This document shows positions 44,937 to 56,138 of a stretch of DNA of 64,000 nucleotides, one piece after another. Origin of the DNA: Providencia sneebia DSM 19967 (lineage in GTDB: Bacteria; Pseudomonadota; Gammaproteobacteria; Enterobacterales; Enterobacteriaceae); the NCBI RefSeq assembly GCF_000314895.2, contig NZ_CM001773.1, forward strand, positions 3,781,372 through 3,845,371, given 5' to 3'. Position 1 is the stretch's first letter. The number at the start of each line of letters is the position of its first letter. Position numbers and translations under genes: made by a program. The notes under the pieces are model-generated. The model saw only the letters and a program-made list of their open reading frames with translations. It searched no databases and was not told the DNA's origin.

Positions 44937-45452
44937 ATGAAAAAAATGAATGAAGAGAAACTGCTCAAAATGGCAGAACGAATTTGTGAATCTCGGGGAG
45001 TTAGATTGACATCGCAAAGGGAAACAGTATTAAGGTTAATTGCACAACAACACGGTGCTATCAGTGCTTACGATTTACTTGATTTACTCCGTGAAGTTGA
45101 ACCTCAAGCTAAACCACCAACTGTATACCGTGCTTTAGAGTTTTTGATGGAGCAGTCTTTTATTCATAAAATCGAATCAACTAATAGCTATGTAATTTGT
45201 CATCATGTTGATAATCCAAGCCACATTTCTGTTATGTTAATCTGTGACCATTGCGGAAGTGTTGAAGAGAGTGATTGCAGTGCAATAGAAGAAGCGATTC
45301 TAGCACTAGCCAAAGAAAATTTATTTCAGCTACGCCATACTGTCGTTGAGAATCATGGTTTATGCCAAGCTTGCGGTGAGATAGCGGGTTGCCAAGATCA
45401 TGAGCATTGCAGTCATAATCATAAACAACCTCTTACAATAAAGAAGAAATAG
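44937..45452 (+). CDS. zur: Zinc uptake regulator Zur (Fur family)
   Basis: A 171-residue Fur-family repressor with the winged helix (RLTSQRETVLRLIAQQHGAISAYDLLDLLREVEPQAKPPTVYRAL, given here in two parts of the same region) and zinc sites: the structural Cys pairs CDHCG and CQAC and the His/Asp/Glu residues of the regulatory site (ICHHVDNPSH). The C-terminal tail is His/Cys-rich (HEHCSHNHK), as in E. coli Zur. With zinc bound it shuts off zinc uptake genes. It faces lexA as in E. coli, but dinF and yjbJ are missing between. Confidence 0.95.
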   Translation: MKKMNEEKLLKMAERICESRGVRLTSQRETVLRLIAQQHGAISAYDLLDLLREVEPQAKPPTVYRALEFLMEQSFIHKIESTNSYVICHHVDNPSHISVMLICDHCGSVEESDCSAIEEAILALAKENLFQLRHTVVENHGLCQACGEIAGCQDHEHCSHNHKQPLTIKKK

Positions 45453-45687
45453 TTTGTTAATGGCTTACTTGTTAATAACTAAATAAGCTGAGTTAGCAAA
45501 AGCAATCAATTTAATGGAAAAACAAATTACTCGATGGGAGAAAAAGCTAATGTATAACAACAACATCACAGGCAGACTCCCAACACTATGTACTTCACTA
45601 CAACATTAGGTAAGGTCTGCCAGCAATACTGTTATCAAACTACAATATTTATCAAGCTATTATATTCGTCAAACTACGATATTAAGA

Positions 45688-46305
45688 TTAAGACCATTCA
45701 CCGTTACGAATAACGCCAACGGCTAACCCTTCAATAGTAAAATTCTGCTGACGTAAATCAATAATAATGGGTGCAAATTCTGGATTTTCAGCAATTAATT
45801 CAACCCGATTACCTTGTTGCTTGAAGCGTTTAACGGTGACTTCATCTTCAATACGAGCAACAACAACTTGTCCATTATGAACGTCTTGTGTTTTATGCAC
45901 AGCTAAAAGGTCGCCATCCATAATCCCAATATCTTTCATAGACATACCATTAACACGCAATAAAAAATCCGCATGAGGTTTAAATAATTGAGGATCAACC
46001 TGATAATGGCTTTCAATATGTTCTTGCGCCAATAATGGTTCACCCGCAGCAACACGGCCAATCAAAGGCAATCCCTGAGTTTCACTTTCTTCTTCAAGTA
46101 ATAAGCGAATACCGCGCGAAGCACCAGAAACAATCTCAATAACCCCTTTTCGAGCTAACGCTTTCAGGTGTTCTTCTGCCGCATTAGGCGAACGAAAACC
46201 AAGGCTTGCTGCGATTTCAGCTCGTGTTGGTGGCATACCAGTTTGAGAAATGTGATCACGCACCAAATCATAAACCTGCTGTTGTCTAGCTGTCAGTGCT
46301 TTCAT
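45688..46305 (-). CDS. lexA: LexA SOS repressor
   Basis: A 205-residue repressor and self-cleaving protease. The N-terminal winged helix ([24 protein letters not shown]) is followed by the cleavage site Ala87-Gly88 ([10 protein letters not shown]) and the catalytic dyad Ser122 (NGMSMKDIG) and Lys159 (VTVKRFK). RecA-ssDNA induces cleavage and the SOS response. Two SOS boxes lie between it and dgkA, so it is autoregulated as in E. coli. Confidence 0.98.
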   Translation of the reverse strand: MKALTARQQQVYDLVRDHISQTGMPPTRAEIAASLGFRSPNAAEEHLKALARKGVIEIVSGASRGIRLLLEEESETQGLPLIGRVAAGEPLLAQEHIESHYQVDPQLFKPHADFLLRVNGMSMKDIGIMDGDLLAVHKTQDVHNGQVVVARIEDEVTVKRFKQQGNRVELIAENPEFAPIIIDLRQQNFTIEGLAVGVIRNGEWS

Positions 46306-46314
46306 TTCGTTCCC

Positions 46315-46351
46315 CTGTTTGTTTATACAGTCAGACTGTGAGTATATACAG
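46315..46351 (-). promoter_or_regulatory. Two SOS (LexA) boxes controlling lexA
   Basis: CTGTTTGTTTATACAG (46315-46330) and CTGTGAGTATATACAG (46336-46351) both have the CTG-N10-CAG form. Their spacing and position just before the lexA start match the paired boxes of E. coli lexA. Confidence 0.95.
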
Positions 46352-46409
46352 GTAAATGAAGATTTGAAACCTCTAAATCACTGAACTTGCTGATCCGTTA
46401 ACTCAAACT

Positions 46410-46784
46410 CTAATTTATACAATAACGCTGCCATAAAACGATAACCCAAATAAATATTGCTAAACCTATCGTCAGAAATACTGCTGCGGAGCCAATATCT
46501 TTCGCACGGCCAGATAATTCATGATATTCACTGCCAATGCGGTCTACTACAGACTCGATTGCACTATTAATAAGTTCAACAATAGCAACAAGCACAACTG
46601 AGCTAATAAGTAATAACCTATCTATATAACTAACATCCAAATAAAATGCGATAATTACTGCAATAATAGCTGCAACAGATTCCTGCCTAAAAGCTGCCTC
46701 ATGAACCCAAGCCGCCTTTAATCCTTTAAGAGAATACCCTGCCGCTTTTATAACGCGTGTAAATCCCTTAGTTTGGTTTGCCAT
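46410..46784 (-). CDS. dgkA: Diacylglycerol kinase
   Basis: A 124-residue, three-helix inner-membrane enzyme that phosphorylates diacylglycerol to phosphatidate, recycling the lipid left by oligosaccharide synthesis. The signature ELINSAIESVVDRIG and the following AKDIGSAAV are intact, and the size equals the family norm (about 122). It is divergent from plsB, another phospholipid gene, exactly as in E. coli, and lies 104 bp before lexA. Confidence 0.97.
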   Translation of the reverse strand: MANQTKGFTRVIKAAGYSLKGLKAAWVHEAAFRQESVAAIIAVIIAFYLDVSYIDRLLLISSVVLVAIVELINSAIESVVDRIGSEYHELSGRAKDIGSAAVFLTIGLAIFIWVIVLWQRYCIN

Positions 46785-46910
46785 ATTTATTCCTTAAAAA
46801 ATACAAACAATCATCATATTTTACGGTCAAAGTGAATTGTCAGTAACAGATTTGCCAGTTGATTTCTGGTATGCTTACGGAGCATTATTAACAAGAGGCT
46901 ATAATCATTT

Positions 46911-49397
46911 ATGTCACTTTGGCGTAAAATATATTACAACATGTTGAATTTACCACTAAAATTATTGGTAAAAAGTAAACTTATTCCAACAGATCCTATT
47001 TCAGAACTAGGGCTAGATACCAGTAGACCAACACTTTATGTGTTACCCTACCATTCTAAATCTGACCTTTTAACACTTCGTCAGCAATGTTTAGCTATCG
47101 GGCTTCCTGATCCTTTAGTCAATAATGACATCAATGGAACCCAGTTACCTGCTTATGTTTTTATTGATGATGGCCCACGTGTTTTTCGTTACTACTCACC
47201 AGATCCACGCAAAGAATCCGTAAAAACATTCCATGCTTATCTAGATTTACACCGCAGTAATCCTAATCTAGATATTCAAATGTTACCGGCCTCTGTTATG
47301 TTTGGTCGCTCACCAGGTCGTGAAGGACATACACCTGCACCACCATTAAGGCTACTTAATGGTATCCAAAAATTCTTTGCACTTCTTTGGCTAGGAAGAG
47401 ATAGTTTTGTTCGCTTTTCCCCCATAGTTTCAATGGGAGTGATGGCACAAGAACACGGCACAGACACTATTATTGCCAATAAACTTGCCCGAGTTGCGCG
47501 TATTCACTATTCACGCCAGCGCCTTGCTGCTGTTGGCCCTAAACTACCCGTACGCCAAGAATTGTTCAATAAATTATTGACATCAAAAGCGATAGAAAAA
47601 GCGGTTGAAGATGAATCTCGTAGCAAAAAGATCCCATTAAAAAAAGCGCAACAAAATGCCGTCAATATGATGGAAGAAATTGCAGCCAATTTCTCCTATG
47701 AAGCTGTGCGCTTGACTGACCGTGTTCTTAGCTGGACATGGAACAGACTTTATCAAGGGATCAACGTCCAACACGCAGAAAGAGTGCGTCAATTAGCGCA
47801 AGATGGCCATGAAATTGTTTATGTTCCATCACATCGTAGCCATATGGATTACCTGTTACTTTCTTATGTGCTCTATCACCAAGGCCTAGTTCCCCCTCAC
47901 ATTGCAGCAGGGATAAATCTAAATTTCTGGCCTGCTGGCCCGATTTTCCGCCGACTTGGTGCATTTTTTATTCGTCGAACCTTTAAAGGCAATAAGCTCT
48001 ATTCGACCGTTTTTCGTGAATATCTGAGCGAATTGTTTGCTCGTGGTTATTCTATTGAGTACTTTGTTGAGGGTGGACGTTCTCGTACAGGCCGCTTGCT
48101 TGATCCGAAAACAGGGACATTATCAATGACATTGCAAGCAATGCTACGAGGTGACTCCCGCCCAATTACAATTGTACCAATCTATATCGGCTATGAACAT
48201 GTTATGGAAGTGGGTACTTACGCCAAAGAGTTGCGTGGAGCAGAAAAAGAAAAAGAAGGCTTTTTCTCCATGATCCGCGGTTTGCGTAAGTTACGCAACT
48301 TAGGTCAAGGTTATGTTAACTTTGGTCAGCCTATTTCTTTACCTCAGTATTTAAATAAGCATGTTCCTCAATGGCGTGAATCAATTGATCCAATAGAGCC
48401 ACAGCGCCCTAGCTGGCTGAACCCAACCGTGAGCAGTCTAGCGGATAACATTATGGTGAACATTAATAATGCTGCTGCTGCAAACGCAATTAATTTATGT
48501 TCAACAGCACTCTTAGCATCACGCCAACGTGCCTTAACACGTGAGCAACTTATTGAACAGGTGGAGTGTTATTTACAACTGCTACGTAATGTTCCTTATA
48601 CGGAAGATGCAACAACGCCTGACAAAACAGCAGAGCAGTTGTTAGAGCATGCATTACAGATGGATAAATTCGAAGTAGAAAAAGACAGCATGGGAGATAT
48701 TATTATTCTCCCGCGTGAAAATGCAGTTTTAATGACTTATTATCGAAATAACATTCATCACTTATTAGTCCTACCGTCGTTAATTGCCTCGATCGTGCTT
48801 CATCATGAGTCGATTAGTCGTCAACAGATCCATGAACAAGTTGCACAAATCTATCCATTCCTTAAAGCTGAGCTGTTTATGCGCTTTGACAGTGAATCAT
48901 TAACTGAAATGGTAGATACACTAATTGATGAGCTAAATCATCAAAAATTAGTGTGTTTAAAAGATGGCGAGATAGTGGCAATTAATTCACCTCGTATTCG
49001 GCCATTACAGCTTCTGGCGGCGGGCGTACGAGAAACCTTACAACGCTATGCAATTACTTTATCTTTGCTAAATACAATACCGGAAATTAGCCGTAATACG
49101 CTAGAAAAAGAGAGCCGCATGCTAGCGCAAAGGCTGTCAGTGCTCCACGGTATTAATGCACCTGAGTTTTTTGATAAAGCCGTGTTTTCTATCTTGGTCG
49201 AAACACTCAGAGAAGAAGGTTACATTGATAATGATGAAAACCATATTTTTACTGCTAATGCGAAAAAATTGTACAGCGTCATTTCTCGTTTAATGTCACC
49301 AGAAATTCGCTTAACAATAGAAAGTGTTAGCCTACCTGATGAAAGCTCAGACAAAATATTAACTGCTGAGTCAAATAACGAGAAATCAGATAAGTAA
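46911..49397 (+). CDS. plsB: Glycerol-3-phosphate 1-O-acyltransferase
   Basis: An 828-residue inner-membrane-bound acyltransferase that puts the first acyl chain on sn-glycerol-3-phosphate, starting phospholipid synthesis. The catalytic HX4D is at His308-Asp313 ([10 protein letters not shown]), followed by the substrate-binding motif [11 protein letters not shown] and [12 protein letters not shown]. It is about 20 residues longer than E. coli PlsB (807), mostly at the C-terminus. It is divergent from dgkA and convergent with ubiA. Confidence 0.97.
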   Translation: MSLWRKIYYNMLNLPLKLLVKSKLIPTDPISELGLDTSRPTLYVLPYHSKSDLLTLRQQCLAIGLPDPLVNNDINGTQLPAYVFIDDGPRVFRYYSPDPRKESVKTFHAYLDLHRSNPNLDIQMLPASVMFGRSPGREGHTPAPPLRLLNGIQKFFALLWLGRDSFVRFSPIVSMGVMAQEHGTDTIIANKLARVARIHYSRQRLAAVGPKLPVRQELFNKLLTSKAIEKAVEDESRSKKIPLKKAQQNAVNMMEEIAANFSYEAVRLTDRVLSWTWNRLYQGINVQHAERVRQLAQDGHEIVYVPSHRSHMDYLLLSYVLYHQGLVPPHIAAGINLNFWPAGPIFRRLGAFFIRRTFKGNKLYSTVFREYLSELFARGYSIEYFVEGGRSRTGRLLDPKTGTLSMTLQAMLRGDSRPITIVPIYIGYEHVMEVGTYAKELRGAEKEKEGFFSMIRGLRKLRNLGQGYVNFGQPISLPQYLNKHVPQWRESIDPIEPQRPSWLNPTVSSLADNIMVNINNAAAANAINLCSTALLASRQRALTREQLIEQVECYLQLLRNVPYTEDATTPDKTAEQLLEHALQMDKFEVEKDSMGDIIILPRENAVLMTYYRNNIHHLLVLPSLIASIVLHHESISRQQIHEQVAQIYPFLKAELFMRFDSESLTEMVDTLIDELNHQKLVCLKDGEIVAINSPRIRPLQLLAAGVRETLQRYAITLSLLNTIPEISRNTLEKESRMLAQRLSVLHGINAPEFFDKAVFSILVETLREEGYIDNDENHIFTANAKKLYSVISRLMSPEIRLTIESVSLPDESSDKILTAESNNEKSDK

Positions 49398-49423
49398 TAA
49401 TATCTTTCATGCTCTATCATAAC

Positions 49424-49459
49424 AAAAAGGGTAATGCCAATTTAAGCATTACCCTTTTT
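49424..49459. terminator. Bidirectional terminator between plsB and ubiA
   Basis: Perfect 14-bp arms AAAAAGGGTAATGC (49424-49437) and GCATTACCCTTTTT (49446-49459), with U-runs for both converging genes. Confidence 0.95.
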
Positions 49460-49499
49460 TATCTTGCCTTGAAAAATATTTTACCAAGCTATCAAGCCA

Positions 49500-50366
49500 T
49501 TAAAAATAGCTCAAAATAATGCCGATAAATAAAACAAGGCCGATATAATTATTATTCATAAATGCTTTGAAACATAAGGCTCTTTCTCTATTTACCATCA
49601 GCTTTTGTTGGTAAATAAACAGCATCGCAGATAAGATTAAAGCGATATAATAAATAATATCCAAACCAGCTAATGCCCCGATCCAAATCAGCAATCCAAT
49701 CATCACGATTTGTAAAATACCAATAATCAGTTTGTCATATTCACCAAATAAAATAGCTGTCGATTTGACGCCAATTTTTAAATCATCATTGCGATCAACC
49801 ATTGCATATTGGGTGTCATAAATCACAGACCATAAAATATTGACCAAAAATAATAACCAACATACAAAAGGTAACGATTCACTCACAGCAGAGAATCCCA
49901 TTGGGATTGACCACCCAAAAGCAGCCCCTAAGACAACTTGAGGTAAATGGCTCACCCTTTTAACAAAAGGATAAATCCACGCTAAGGCAAGCCCAGCAAT
50001 AGACAACCAAATTGTCATTGTATTAAGGGTTAAAACTAACAGAAAAGAGAGAAGTACTAGGCTTAAAAATAGTATTTTTGCTTCTTTTTCTGTCACATTT
50101 CCACTGGGCAGTGGTCGGTGTTTTGTCCGCTCGACATGGCCGTCAAAATGGCGATCTGCAAAATCATTAATGACACATCCTGCGGCTCTCATTAAAAAAA
50201 CACCCGCAGTAAATACAATTAAAAGATGCCAACTTGGTACACCTTGACTGGCAATCCACAACGCCCAATAAGTTGGCCACAATAAGAGTAGCGACCCAAT
50301 AGGTCTATCAATTCGCATCAAACGACTGTAAGCATGCCATTTACTTCGCGCCATACTTCCCTTCAC
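49500..50366 (-). CDS. ubiA: 4-hydroxybenzoate octaprenyltransferase
   Basis: A 288-residue polytopic inner-membrane prenyltransferase that attaches the octaprenyl chain to 4-hydroxybenzoate in ubiquinone synthesis. Both Asp-rich motifs are present: [11 protein letters not shown] and [15 protein letters not shown] 50366 has AAGGAG eight bases before it; an ATG four codons later has a poorer site. It follows ubiC by 21 bp, so the two consecutive pathway steps are co-transcribed. Confidence 0.97.
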   Translation of the reverse strand: MKGSMARSKWHAYSRLMRIDRPIGSLLLLWPTYWALWIASQGVPSWHLLIVFTAGVFLMRAAGCVINDFADRHFDGHVERTKHRPLPSGNVTEKEAKILFLSLVLLSFLLVLTLNTMTIWLSIAGLALAWIYPFVKRVSHLPQVVLGAAFGWSIPMGFSAVSESLPFVCWLLFLVNILWSVIYDTQYAMVDRNDDLKIGVKSTAILFGEYDKLIIGILQIVMIGLLIWIGALAGLDIIYYIALILSAMLFIYQQKLMVNRERALCFKAFMNNNYIGLVLFIGIILSYF

Positions 50367-50387
50367 TTGTCATGCTCCTTTTATTTT

Positions 50388-50897
50388 TTATCTTTTATAT
50401 GCAGGTGATTCAGGTAAAAACAATTCAGTTAATAATAAAGGATTATTCGATAGCCTTAATCGCGAACGACGCAGCCATCGCTGCTCCTGTTGCCCAATAT
50501 GAATATAATCACGAGTCAGATTATCATGACTAAATAGATAACGGCCTAAAGGCAGCGTACCAATATCGACAATTCTTTGGTCATCGCCACTCAATGTTTC
50601 TTGCGGAATTAGCGTTCGCCCTAGCAACCAAGGGATATTATCCCCATAGATAATCACTTCTCTTAGCCAATAACTTGAGCTTTCAGGTAAACATTGAGCT
50701 TCATCATCACTCAGCATGTTTCTGGAAACATATTTTTGCACATAAGGGGTGACAGTCAAAGACTGGCAATATTGTTCTAAGCGCTTTGTCATTGACCCGA
50801 GTTCTTGTAACCAACTTAACATATTTTCAGGAATAACATTATCAGTCTCTGATAACCATGTTATCGGGTGAGAGGTAAAAAGCGTATCATCCATCAC
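50388..50897 (-). CDS. ubiC: Chorismate pyruvate-lyase
   Basis: A 169-residue cytoplasmic enzyme that removes pyruvate from chorismate to give 4-hydroxybenzoate, the first committed step to ubiquinone. The active-site Arg79 (YWLREVIIYG) and Glu158 (LLLTELFLPES) are in the expected places. It is first in ubiCA, as in E. coli. Confidence 0.95.
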   Translation of the reverse strand: MMDDTLFTSHPITWLSETDNVIPENMLSWLQELGSMTKRLEQYCQSLTVTPYVQKYVSRNMLSDDEAQCLPESSSYWLREVIIYGDNIPWLLGRTLIPQETLSGDDQRIVDIGTLPLGRYLFSHDNLTRDYIHIGQQEQRWLRRSRLRLSNNPLLLTELFLPESPAYKR

Positions 50898-51035
50898 TTA
50901 TCATTCCAGCACTAAAGGTGTGGCTTATATCATTAGGTTTATATTATGAAGGATATCACGTTGTTTTATTGTCAGGTTAAAGTTAACTAACAAATTTGTT
51001 AAAATTGCTTGAAATCCACACTAAATAGTAAAAAT

Positions 51036-51077
51036 TATTAGCCTGCATGATAAAAAAACGCCACCAGCAGGCTAATA
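51036..51077 (-). terminator. Terminator of pgi
   Basis: Perfect 11-bp arms (TATTAGCCTGC at 51036-51046, GCAGGCTAATA at 51067-51077) with a 20-nt loop, 56 bp past the pgi stop, followed on the minus strand by AATTTTTAC. Confidence 0.75.
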
Positions 51078-51132
51078 TCTAACGCAGTAAAGGAAATTAA
51101 AATTCCACTCACTGTGCCTTACTCACTAAAAA

Positions 51133-52779
51133 TCAACGCCATGATTTATAAGTATTAATCAATCCATTGGTTGAACTATCATGACTGCTGATAGGATCAT
51201 TATTTTCTAATTCTGGCAGAATGCGACTTGCCAATTGTTTTCCTAACTCAACGCCCCATTGATCAAATGAGAAGATGTTTAAGATAGCACCTTGAGTGAA
51301 GATTTTATGCTCATACATCGCAATCAATGCACCCAATGAATATGGTGTGATCTCTTTTAATAGAATGGAGTTTGTTGGGCGGTTGCCTTCAAATACTTTA
51401 TAAGGCGCAACATATTCCATGTCCGCTGGGTTCTTACCTTGAGCGGCAAATTCTGCATCGACAACTTCACGTGTTTTACCAAATGCCAGAGCTTCAGTTT
51501 GCGCAAAGAAGTTAGAAAGTAGTTTTCCGTGATGGTCGCCAAGTGGGTTATGGGTCACTGCTGGTGCAATGAAATCACAAGGAACCATTTTAGTTCCCTG
51601 ATGAATTAATTGATAAAATGCATGTTGCCCGTTAGTTCCCGGCTCGCCCCAAATGATTGGGCCCGTTTGATAAGAAACTTTTTGGCCATCGCGACCAATA
51701 TATTTACCATTTGACTCCATATTGCCTTGTTGGAAATAAGCAGCAAAACGGTGCATATATTGGTCATAAGGTAAGATTGCTTCTGTTTCTGATTCAAAGA
51801 AATTGTTATACCAAATGCCGATTAAGGCGAGTAAGACAGGAATATTGTCTTCAAAAGCCGTTTGCGCAAAGTATTTATCCATCGCATGAGCACCTTCAAG
51901 AAGATGAACAAAGTTTTCATAACCAATAGATAAAACGATAGATAAACCAATGGCAGACCATAAAGAATAACGGCCACCGACCCAGTCCCAAAATTCAAAC
52001 ATATTGTCGGTATCAATACCAAACTTCTCAACTTGTTCCGCATTAGTAGATAAAGCAACAAAATGTTTCGCAACATGCTTTTCATCTTTTGCAGAAGCTA
52101 ATAACCAATCACGCGCAGAGTGCGCATTCGTCATCGTTTCTTGCGTTGTGAATGTTTTAGATGCAATTAAAAATAGTGTCGTTTCTGGGTTTAAATCTTT
52201 TAATGTTTCGACAAGTTGAGTGCCATCCACATTAGAAACAAAATGCATATTTAAGTGATTTTTATAAGGACGCAATGCCTCTGTCACCATGAATGGACCT
52301 AAATCAGAACCACCAATACCGATATTCACGACATCAGTAATTGATTTACCTGTATAACCCTTCCATTCGCCGTTGATAATACGATCACTAAATTTATGCA
52401 TTTTATCTAAAACAGCATTAACATCTGGCATGACATCTTTGCCATCAACATAAATTGGCGTGTTATCACGATTACGCAATGCAATATGCAAAACTGCACG
52501 ATCTTCTGTTTTGTTTATTTTTTCACCGCTAAACATACTTTCAATCGCTGTTTTCAGCTCTGTCTCTTTTGCCAAGTCGAGAAGTTTGTTTAAGGTCTCT
52601 TCGGTGATACTGTTTTTTGAATAATCAACTAGGATTTGATCGTCGAATGTCGTAGAAAATTTGCTAAAACGGTCTTTATCTTGCTTAAATAAATCACGCA
52701 TATGGACATCTTTCATTTGCGCAAAATGCTGTTCCAACGCCCGCCATGCTGCTGTTTGGCTTGGGTTAATATTTTTCAT
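51133..52779 (-). CDS. pgi: Glucose-6-phosphate isomerase
   Basis: A 548-residue enzyme, one less than in E. coli, that interconverts glucose 6-phosphate and fructose 6-phosphate in glycolysis. It contains GIGGSDLGP, the [20 protein letters not shown] region with catalytic Glu and His, and the second signature [13 protein letters not shown] 52779 follows GGAGAG by eight bases and matches the family N-terminus ([12 protein letters not shown]); a GTG three codons earlier is not needed. It is divergent from lysC as in E. coli. Confidence 0.97.
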   Translation of the reverse strand: MKNINPSQTAAWRALEQHFAQMKDVHMRDLFKQDKDRFSKFSTTFDDQILVDYSKNSITEETLNKLLDLAKETELKTAIESMFSGEKINKTEDRAVLHIALRNRDNTPIYVDGKDVMPDVNAVLDKMHKFSDRIINGEWKGYTGKSITDVVNIGIGGSDLGPFMVTEALRPYKNHLNMHFVSNVDGTQLVETLKDLNPETTLFLIASKTFTTQETMTNAHSARDWLLASAKDEKHVAKHFVALSTNAEQVEKFGIDTDNMFEFWDWVGGRYSLWSAIGLSIVLSIGYENFVHLLEGAHAMDKYFAQTAFEDNIPVLLALIGIWYNNFFESETEAILPYDQYMHRFAAYFQQGNMESNGKYIGRDGQKVSYQTGPIIWGEPGTNGQHAFYQLIHQGTKMVPCDFIAPAVTHNPLGDHHGKLLSNFFAQTEALAFGKTREVVDAEFAAQGKNPADMEYVAPYKVFEGNRPTNSILLKEITPYSLGALIAMYEHKIFTQGAILNIFSFDQWGVELGKQLASRILPELENNDPISSHDSSTNGLINTYKSWR

Positions 52780-53064
52780 GGATAACACTCTCCAAAATAT
52801 TTGAAATAAAAATGAGTTATAACCTGTAAAACAATTCTACTTATCCGTTTCTTGCGTCCGAATGATACCTATCATATTGGTCAATTCTCTCACATTTTTC
52901 CAGAGCTAAATCAAGCTATCGGGAAAAGCGATAATAAATCCGCCATCATTAGAATTACTGATTTATATAGATTCTTCATTGACGACACTCATTTAACCGG
53001 ATATTTCTATAAATAAAATGATTCAGTATAGATAAAATTTAAATAATCAAAAGGGATTGATACC

Positions 53065-54441
53065 ATGAATGCCGTAGCCTCTTCGTCAGAAAATAACTCG
53101 TTCGTTATTGCAAAATTCGGTGGCACCAGTGTTGCTAACTTTGAAGCAATGAATAAAAGTGCCGATATCGTCCTTTTGAATAACAATGTCCGTATGGTAG
53201 TTCTCTCTGCTTCCGCAGGTATTACCAATTTACTGATTGAACTGGCCGAAGGCTGTGATGCAGAGAAGCGCAATGAGTTACTGCAAAAAGTTCAAGATAT
53301 TCAATATGCGATTATTGATAAGTTACAGCATGCGGACGTGATCCGCGAAGAAATTAATCGCTTATTAGAAAATATCGCACATTTAGCTGATTCAGCGTCA
53401 CTGGCGACCTCTGATGCATTAACAGATGAAATGGTTAGCCATGGTGAATTGATGTCTACACTCTTATTTGTTGAAATACTCCGCCAGCGTGGAACAAACT
53501 CGCAATGGTTTGATGTCCGCAAGGTCATGAAAACTAACTCAACATTTGGTCGTGCAGAACCTGATTTATTACAACTAAAAGAGAGTGCGCAACAACTTTT
53601 ACAAGCACGCTTGCAAGATACCCTAATTGTTACACAAGGTTTTATTGGCCAAGATAGCAAAGGCCGTACAACAACTTTAGGGCGTGGTGGCAGTGATTAC
53701 ACTGCGGCGTTGCTAGCTGAAGTCCTTGATTTATCTCGTGTTGATATTTGGACTGATGTCCCGGGTATTTATACCACAGATCCTCGCGTGGTGCCTGCTG
53801 CTCAACGTATTGATGAAATTGCCTTTGATGAAGCAGCTGAAATGGCGACATTTGGCGCGAAAATTTTGCATCCAGCCACCTTATTACCAGCAGTAAGAGC
53901 TGGAATTCCCGTATTTGTAGGCTCAAGCAAAGAACCTTCAGCGGGTGGAACATTGGTCTGTGATAAAACAACAAATCCCCCCCAATTTAGAGCGCTGGCA
54001 CTACGCCGTAAACAAACACTGTTAACTCTGCATAGCCTAAAAATGCTACATGCACGTGGCTTTTTAGCGGAGATATTCACTATTTTGCTTCGCCATAATA
54101 TTTCAGTGGATTTAATCACAACCTCTGAAGTTAGTGTCGCATTAACACTTGATACCACTGGCTCAACCGGAACAAATGGCAGCTTATTAACGAATGCACT
54201 AATGACTGAGCTATCTGCACTTTGTCGTGTAGAAGTGGAAGAAAACCTCGCATTGGTGGCTATCATCGGAAATGAGTTATCACAGGTAAATGGATTAGGC
54301 CGACAAATATTTGGCGTCTTGGAATCATTCAATATACGAATGATTAGCTATGGGGCGAGCAGCCATAATATCTGCCTGCTAGTACCCGGTAATGATGCTG
54401 AAGATATTGTTCGCACTCTACATTCAAATTTGTTTGAATAA
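53065..54441 (+). CDS. lysC: Aspartokinase III, lysine-sensitive
   Basis: A 458-residue enzyme that phosphorylates aspartate, opening the lysine/threonine/methionine pathway. The kinase domain starts FVIAKFGGTSVAN and has TLGRGGSDYTAALLAE and VDIWTDVPGIYTTDPR; two ACT domains (about 310-458) bind lysine for feedback control. AAAGGG precedes the start. The E. coli gene has a lysine riboswitch; the 285 bp upstream here show no sequence that I can match to it. Confidence 0.96.
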   Translation: MNAVASSSENNSFVIAKFGGTSVANFEAMNKSADIVLLNNNVRMVVLSASAGITNLLIELAEGCDAEKRNELLQKVQDIQYAIIDKLQHADVIREEINRLLENIAHLADSASLATSDALTDEMVSHGELMSTLLFVEILRQRGTNSQWFDVRKVMKTNSTFGRAEPDLLQLKESAQQLLQARLQDTLIVTQGFIGQDSKGRTTTLGRGGSDYTAALLAEVLDLSRVDIWTDVPGIYTTDPRVVPAAQRIDEIAFDEAAEMATFGAKILHPATLLPAVRAGIPVFVGSSKEPSAGGTLVCDKTTNPPQFRALALRRKQTLLTLHSLKMLHARGFLAEIFTILLRHNISVDLITTSEVSVALTLDTTGSTGTNGSLLTNALMTELSALCRVEVEENLALVAIIGNELSQVNGLGRQIFGVLESFNIRMISYGASSHNICLLVPGNDAEDIVRTLHSNLFE

Positions 54442-54461
54442 ACAATAAGTCGCGTTCTTAC

Positions 54462-54486
54462 ACTATCCCCAATCATTGGGGATAGT
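54462..54486. terminator. Hairpin between lysC and the Sel1-repeat gene
   Basis: Perfect 11-bp arms ACTATCCCCAA (54462-54472) and TTGGGGATAGT (54476-54486) with a 3-nt loop between convergent genes; U-run weak on both sides. Confidence 0.7.
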
Positions 54487-54512
54487 TGCATATATTATAT
54501 TCACCGATATAA

Positions 54513-55997
54513 CTAATTTTTTGAGGTTTTTACGGGTTCTTTCGTTGTTTGAACATTCTGTGTAAATTGCAGCATCTCTGGAGACGTATTTTTATTTTCT
54601 TGTAATAACTTTAAATTATTCGCTGCAATTTTATTGCCTAGCTTATCAGATCGCTCCAGCCACATAACCGCTCTGAAGATACTTTTATCCCCACCCATGC
54701 CTCGTGCATACATTACAGCGAGATTATTTTGTGCATCACTCTCATTTTGAAAAGCCGATTGCAAAAATAACTGACGAGCTTTTTGTTCATCCTTCTTAAC
54801 GCCTTTACCTAACAAATAAAACATCCCAAGCTGGCTTTTAGATTGAACATTATCTTTTTCAGCTGTTGTTAACCAATTAATCAATGTGTTGTTATCAATA
54901 TTATCTAACTTCCCAGCGATATAGAGCTGAGCAAGCCTAACCTGTGCTTCCCTGACGTTTGCTTCCGCCATACTCAAATACCAATCAATCGCCTTTTGCT
55001 GATTTGGCGGTATATCACCAATCCCTTTCTCATAATACTCAGCCACTTTCATTCCAGCAGCCGCAGAGCCATTACTTCCCGCCTTTTGGTACCATTCAAA
55101 AGCCATATTGACGTCTTGCCCGATACCTTTACCAGTTTCATACCCTTGCGCTAATGCATACTGCGCTTCTTCATTTTCTTGCAATGCAGCTCGTTTATAC
55201 CAATAGATAGATTGATAATCATTTTGTTCAAGAAATTCTGTACCATTATGGTAAAATTTCCCCATGTTAGCTTGCGCTGTCGAAGACCCCATATTGGCTG
55301 CTTGATGATATAAATCAGCGGCTTTTTGCCCATCTTCTCGGACCCCTTGTCCCTTTTCATACATGACAGCCAAGTTATTTAAGGATGCTGCAACACCCAA
55401 TTCCGCGCTCTTTTCATACCACATTCGCGCTTTTTGGTAATCAACATCACCACCAATACCATCGTGATAAAACATCCCTAAAGCAAATTGTCCAGAAGCT
55501 TGCCCTTGTTCCGCAGATTCGACGTACCATGCTTTCGCTTGTTTATAATTTTGTTCTACGCCTAACCCATTTTCATACAGATACCCTAAAGCATATTGGC
55601 AATACGCGTCGCCACTTTCAGCGCCTTTTCGATACCAACGAGCAGCTTCTTCATAGTTATCCTGATGTTGCGCGAGAACACCGAGATAATAATCCCCATC
55701 TGTATTATTCAAATCAGATGCTTTTTTAAACCATGTATAAGCTTGTTTATCATCGACAGATAAGAAATCTGTTCCTTCTGCATAAGCAAGACCAATATCA
55801 ATCATGGCTGCAACATCACCAGCTTGCGCAAGTTTTAATCTATTTTGAAATTCTACAGGGAGGTTATTTTGTAAAGTTGCAGGGGCAGATGATTGCGGCT
55901 TTTCTTTATTAATCTCAGAGGGCGCTTCAATTGGTTGAGCTAATGCATAAGAAGCTTCACAGAAACAAAATAGCAGAATGAGGAGGCGAAAGTTCAT
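54513..55997 (-). CDS. Exported Sel1-like (TPR-type) repeat protein
   Basis: A 494-residue protein with a signal peptide ending near ALA (residue 20) and then about ten Sel1-like repeats of 36 residues from residue 55 to 470 (for example ALGYLYENGLGVEQNYKQA, ALGMFYHDGIGGDVDYQKA, LAVMYEKGQGVREDGQKAA). Such alpha-solenoids bind other proteins; in related bacteria exported members act in envelope stress or host contact. It stands alone and nothing here tells its partner. Confidence 0.85.
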   Translation of the reverse strand: MNFRLLILLFCFCEASYALAQPIEAPSEINKEKPQSSAPATLQNNLPVEFQNRLKLAQAGDVAAMIDIGLAYAEGTDFLSVDDKQAYTWFKKASDLNNTDGDYYLGVLAQHQDNYEEAARWYRKGAESGDAYCQYALGYLYENGLGVEQNYKQAKAWYVESAEQGQASGQFALGMFYHDGIGGDVDYQKARMWYEKSAELGVAASLNNLAVMYEKGQGVREDGQKAADLYHQAANMGSSTAQANMGKFYHNGTEFLEQNDYQSIYWYKRAALQENEEAQYALAQGYETGKGIGQDVNMAFEWYQKAGSNGSAAAGMKVAEYYEKGIGDIPPNQQKAIDWYLSMAEANVREAQVRLAQLYIAGKLDNIDNNTLINWLTTAEKDNVQSKSQLGMFYLLGKGVKKDEQKARQLFLQSAFQNESDAQNNLAVMYARGMGGDKSIFRAVMWLERSDKLGNKIAANNLKLLQENKNTSPEMLQFTQNVQTTKEPVKTSKN

Positions 55998-56138
55998 CGA
56001 ATAAGTCCATTAACAGCATAATAGGCATACGATAACACTCCGCGATAAAAAGCATAAGAAATTCTACTCTTTATTTGTAAAAATAGTGATAAATCAGATA
56101 ATTGTTTGATTAATCACCTGATTTATATTTTATTGGTA

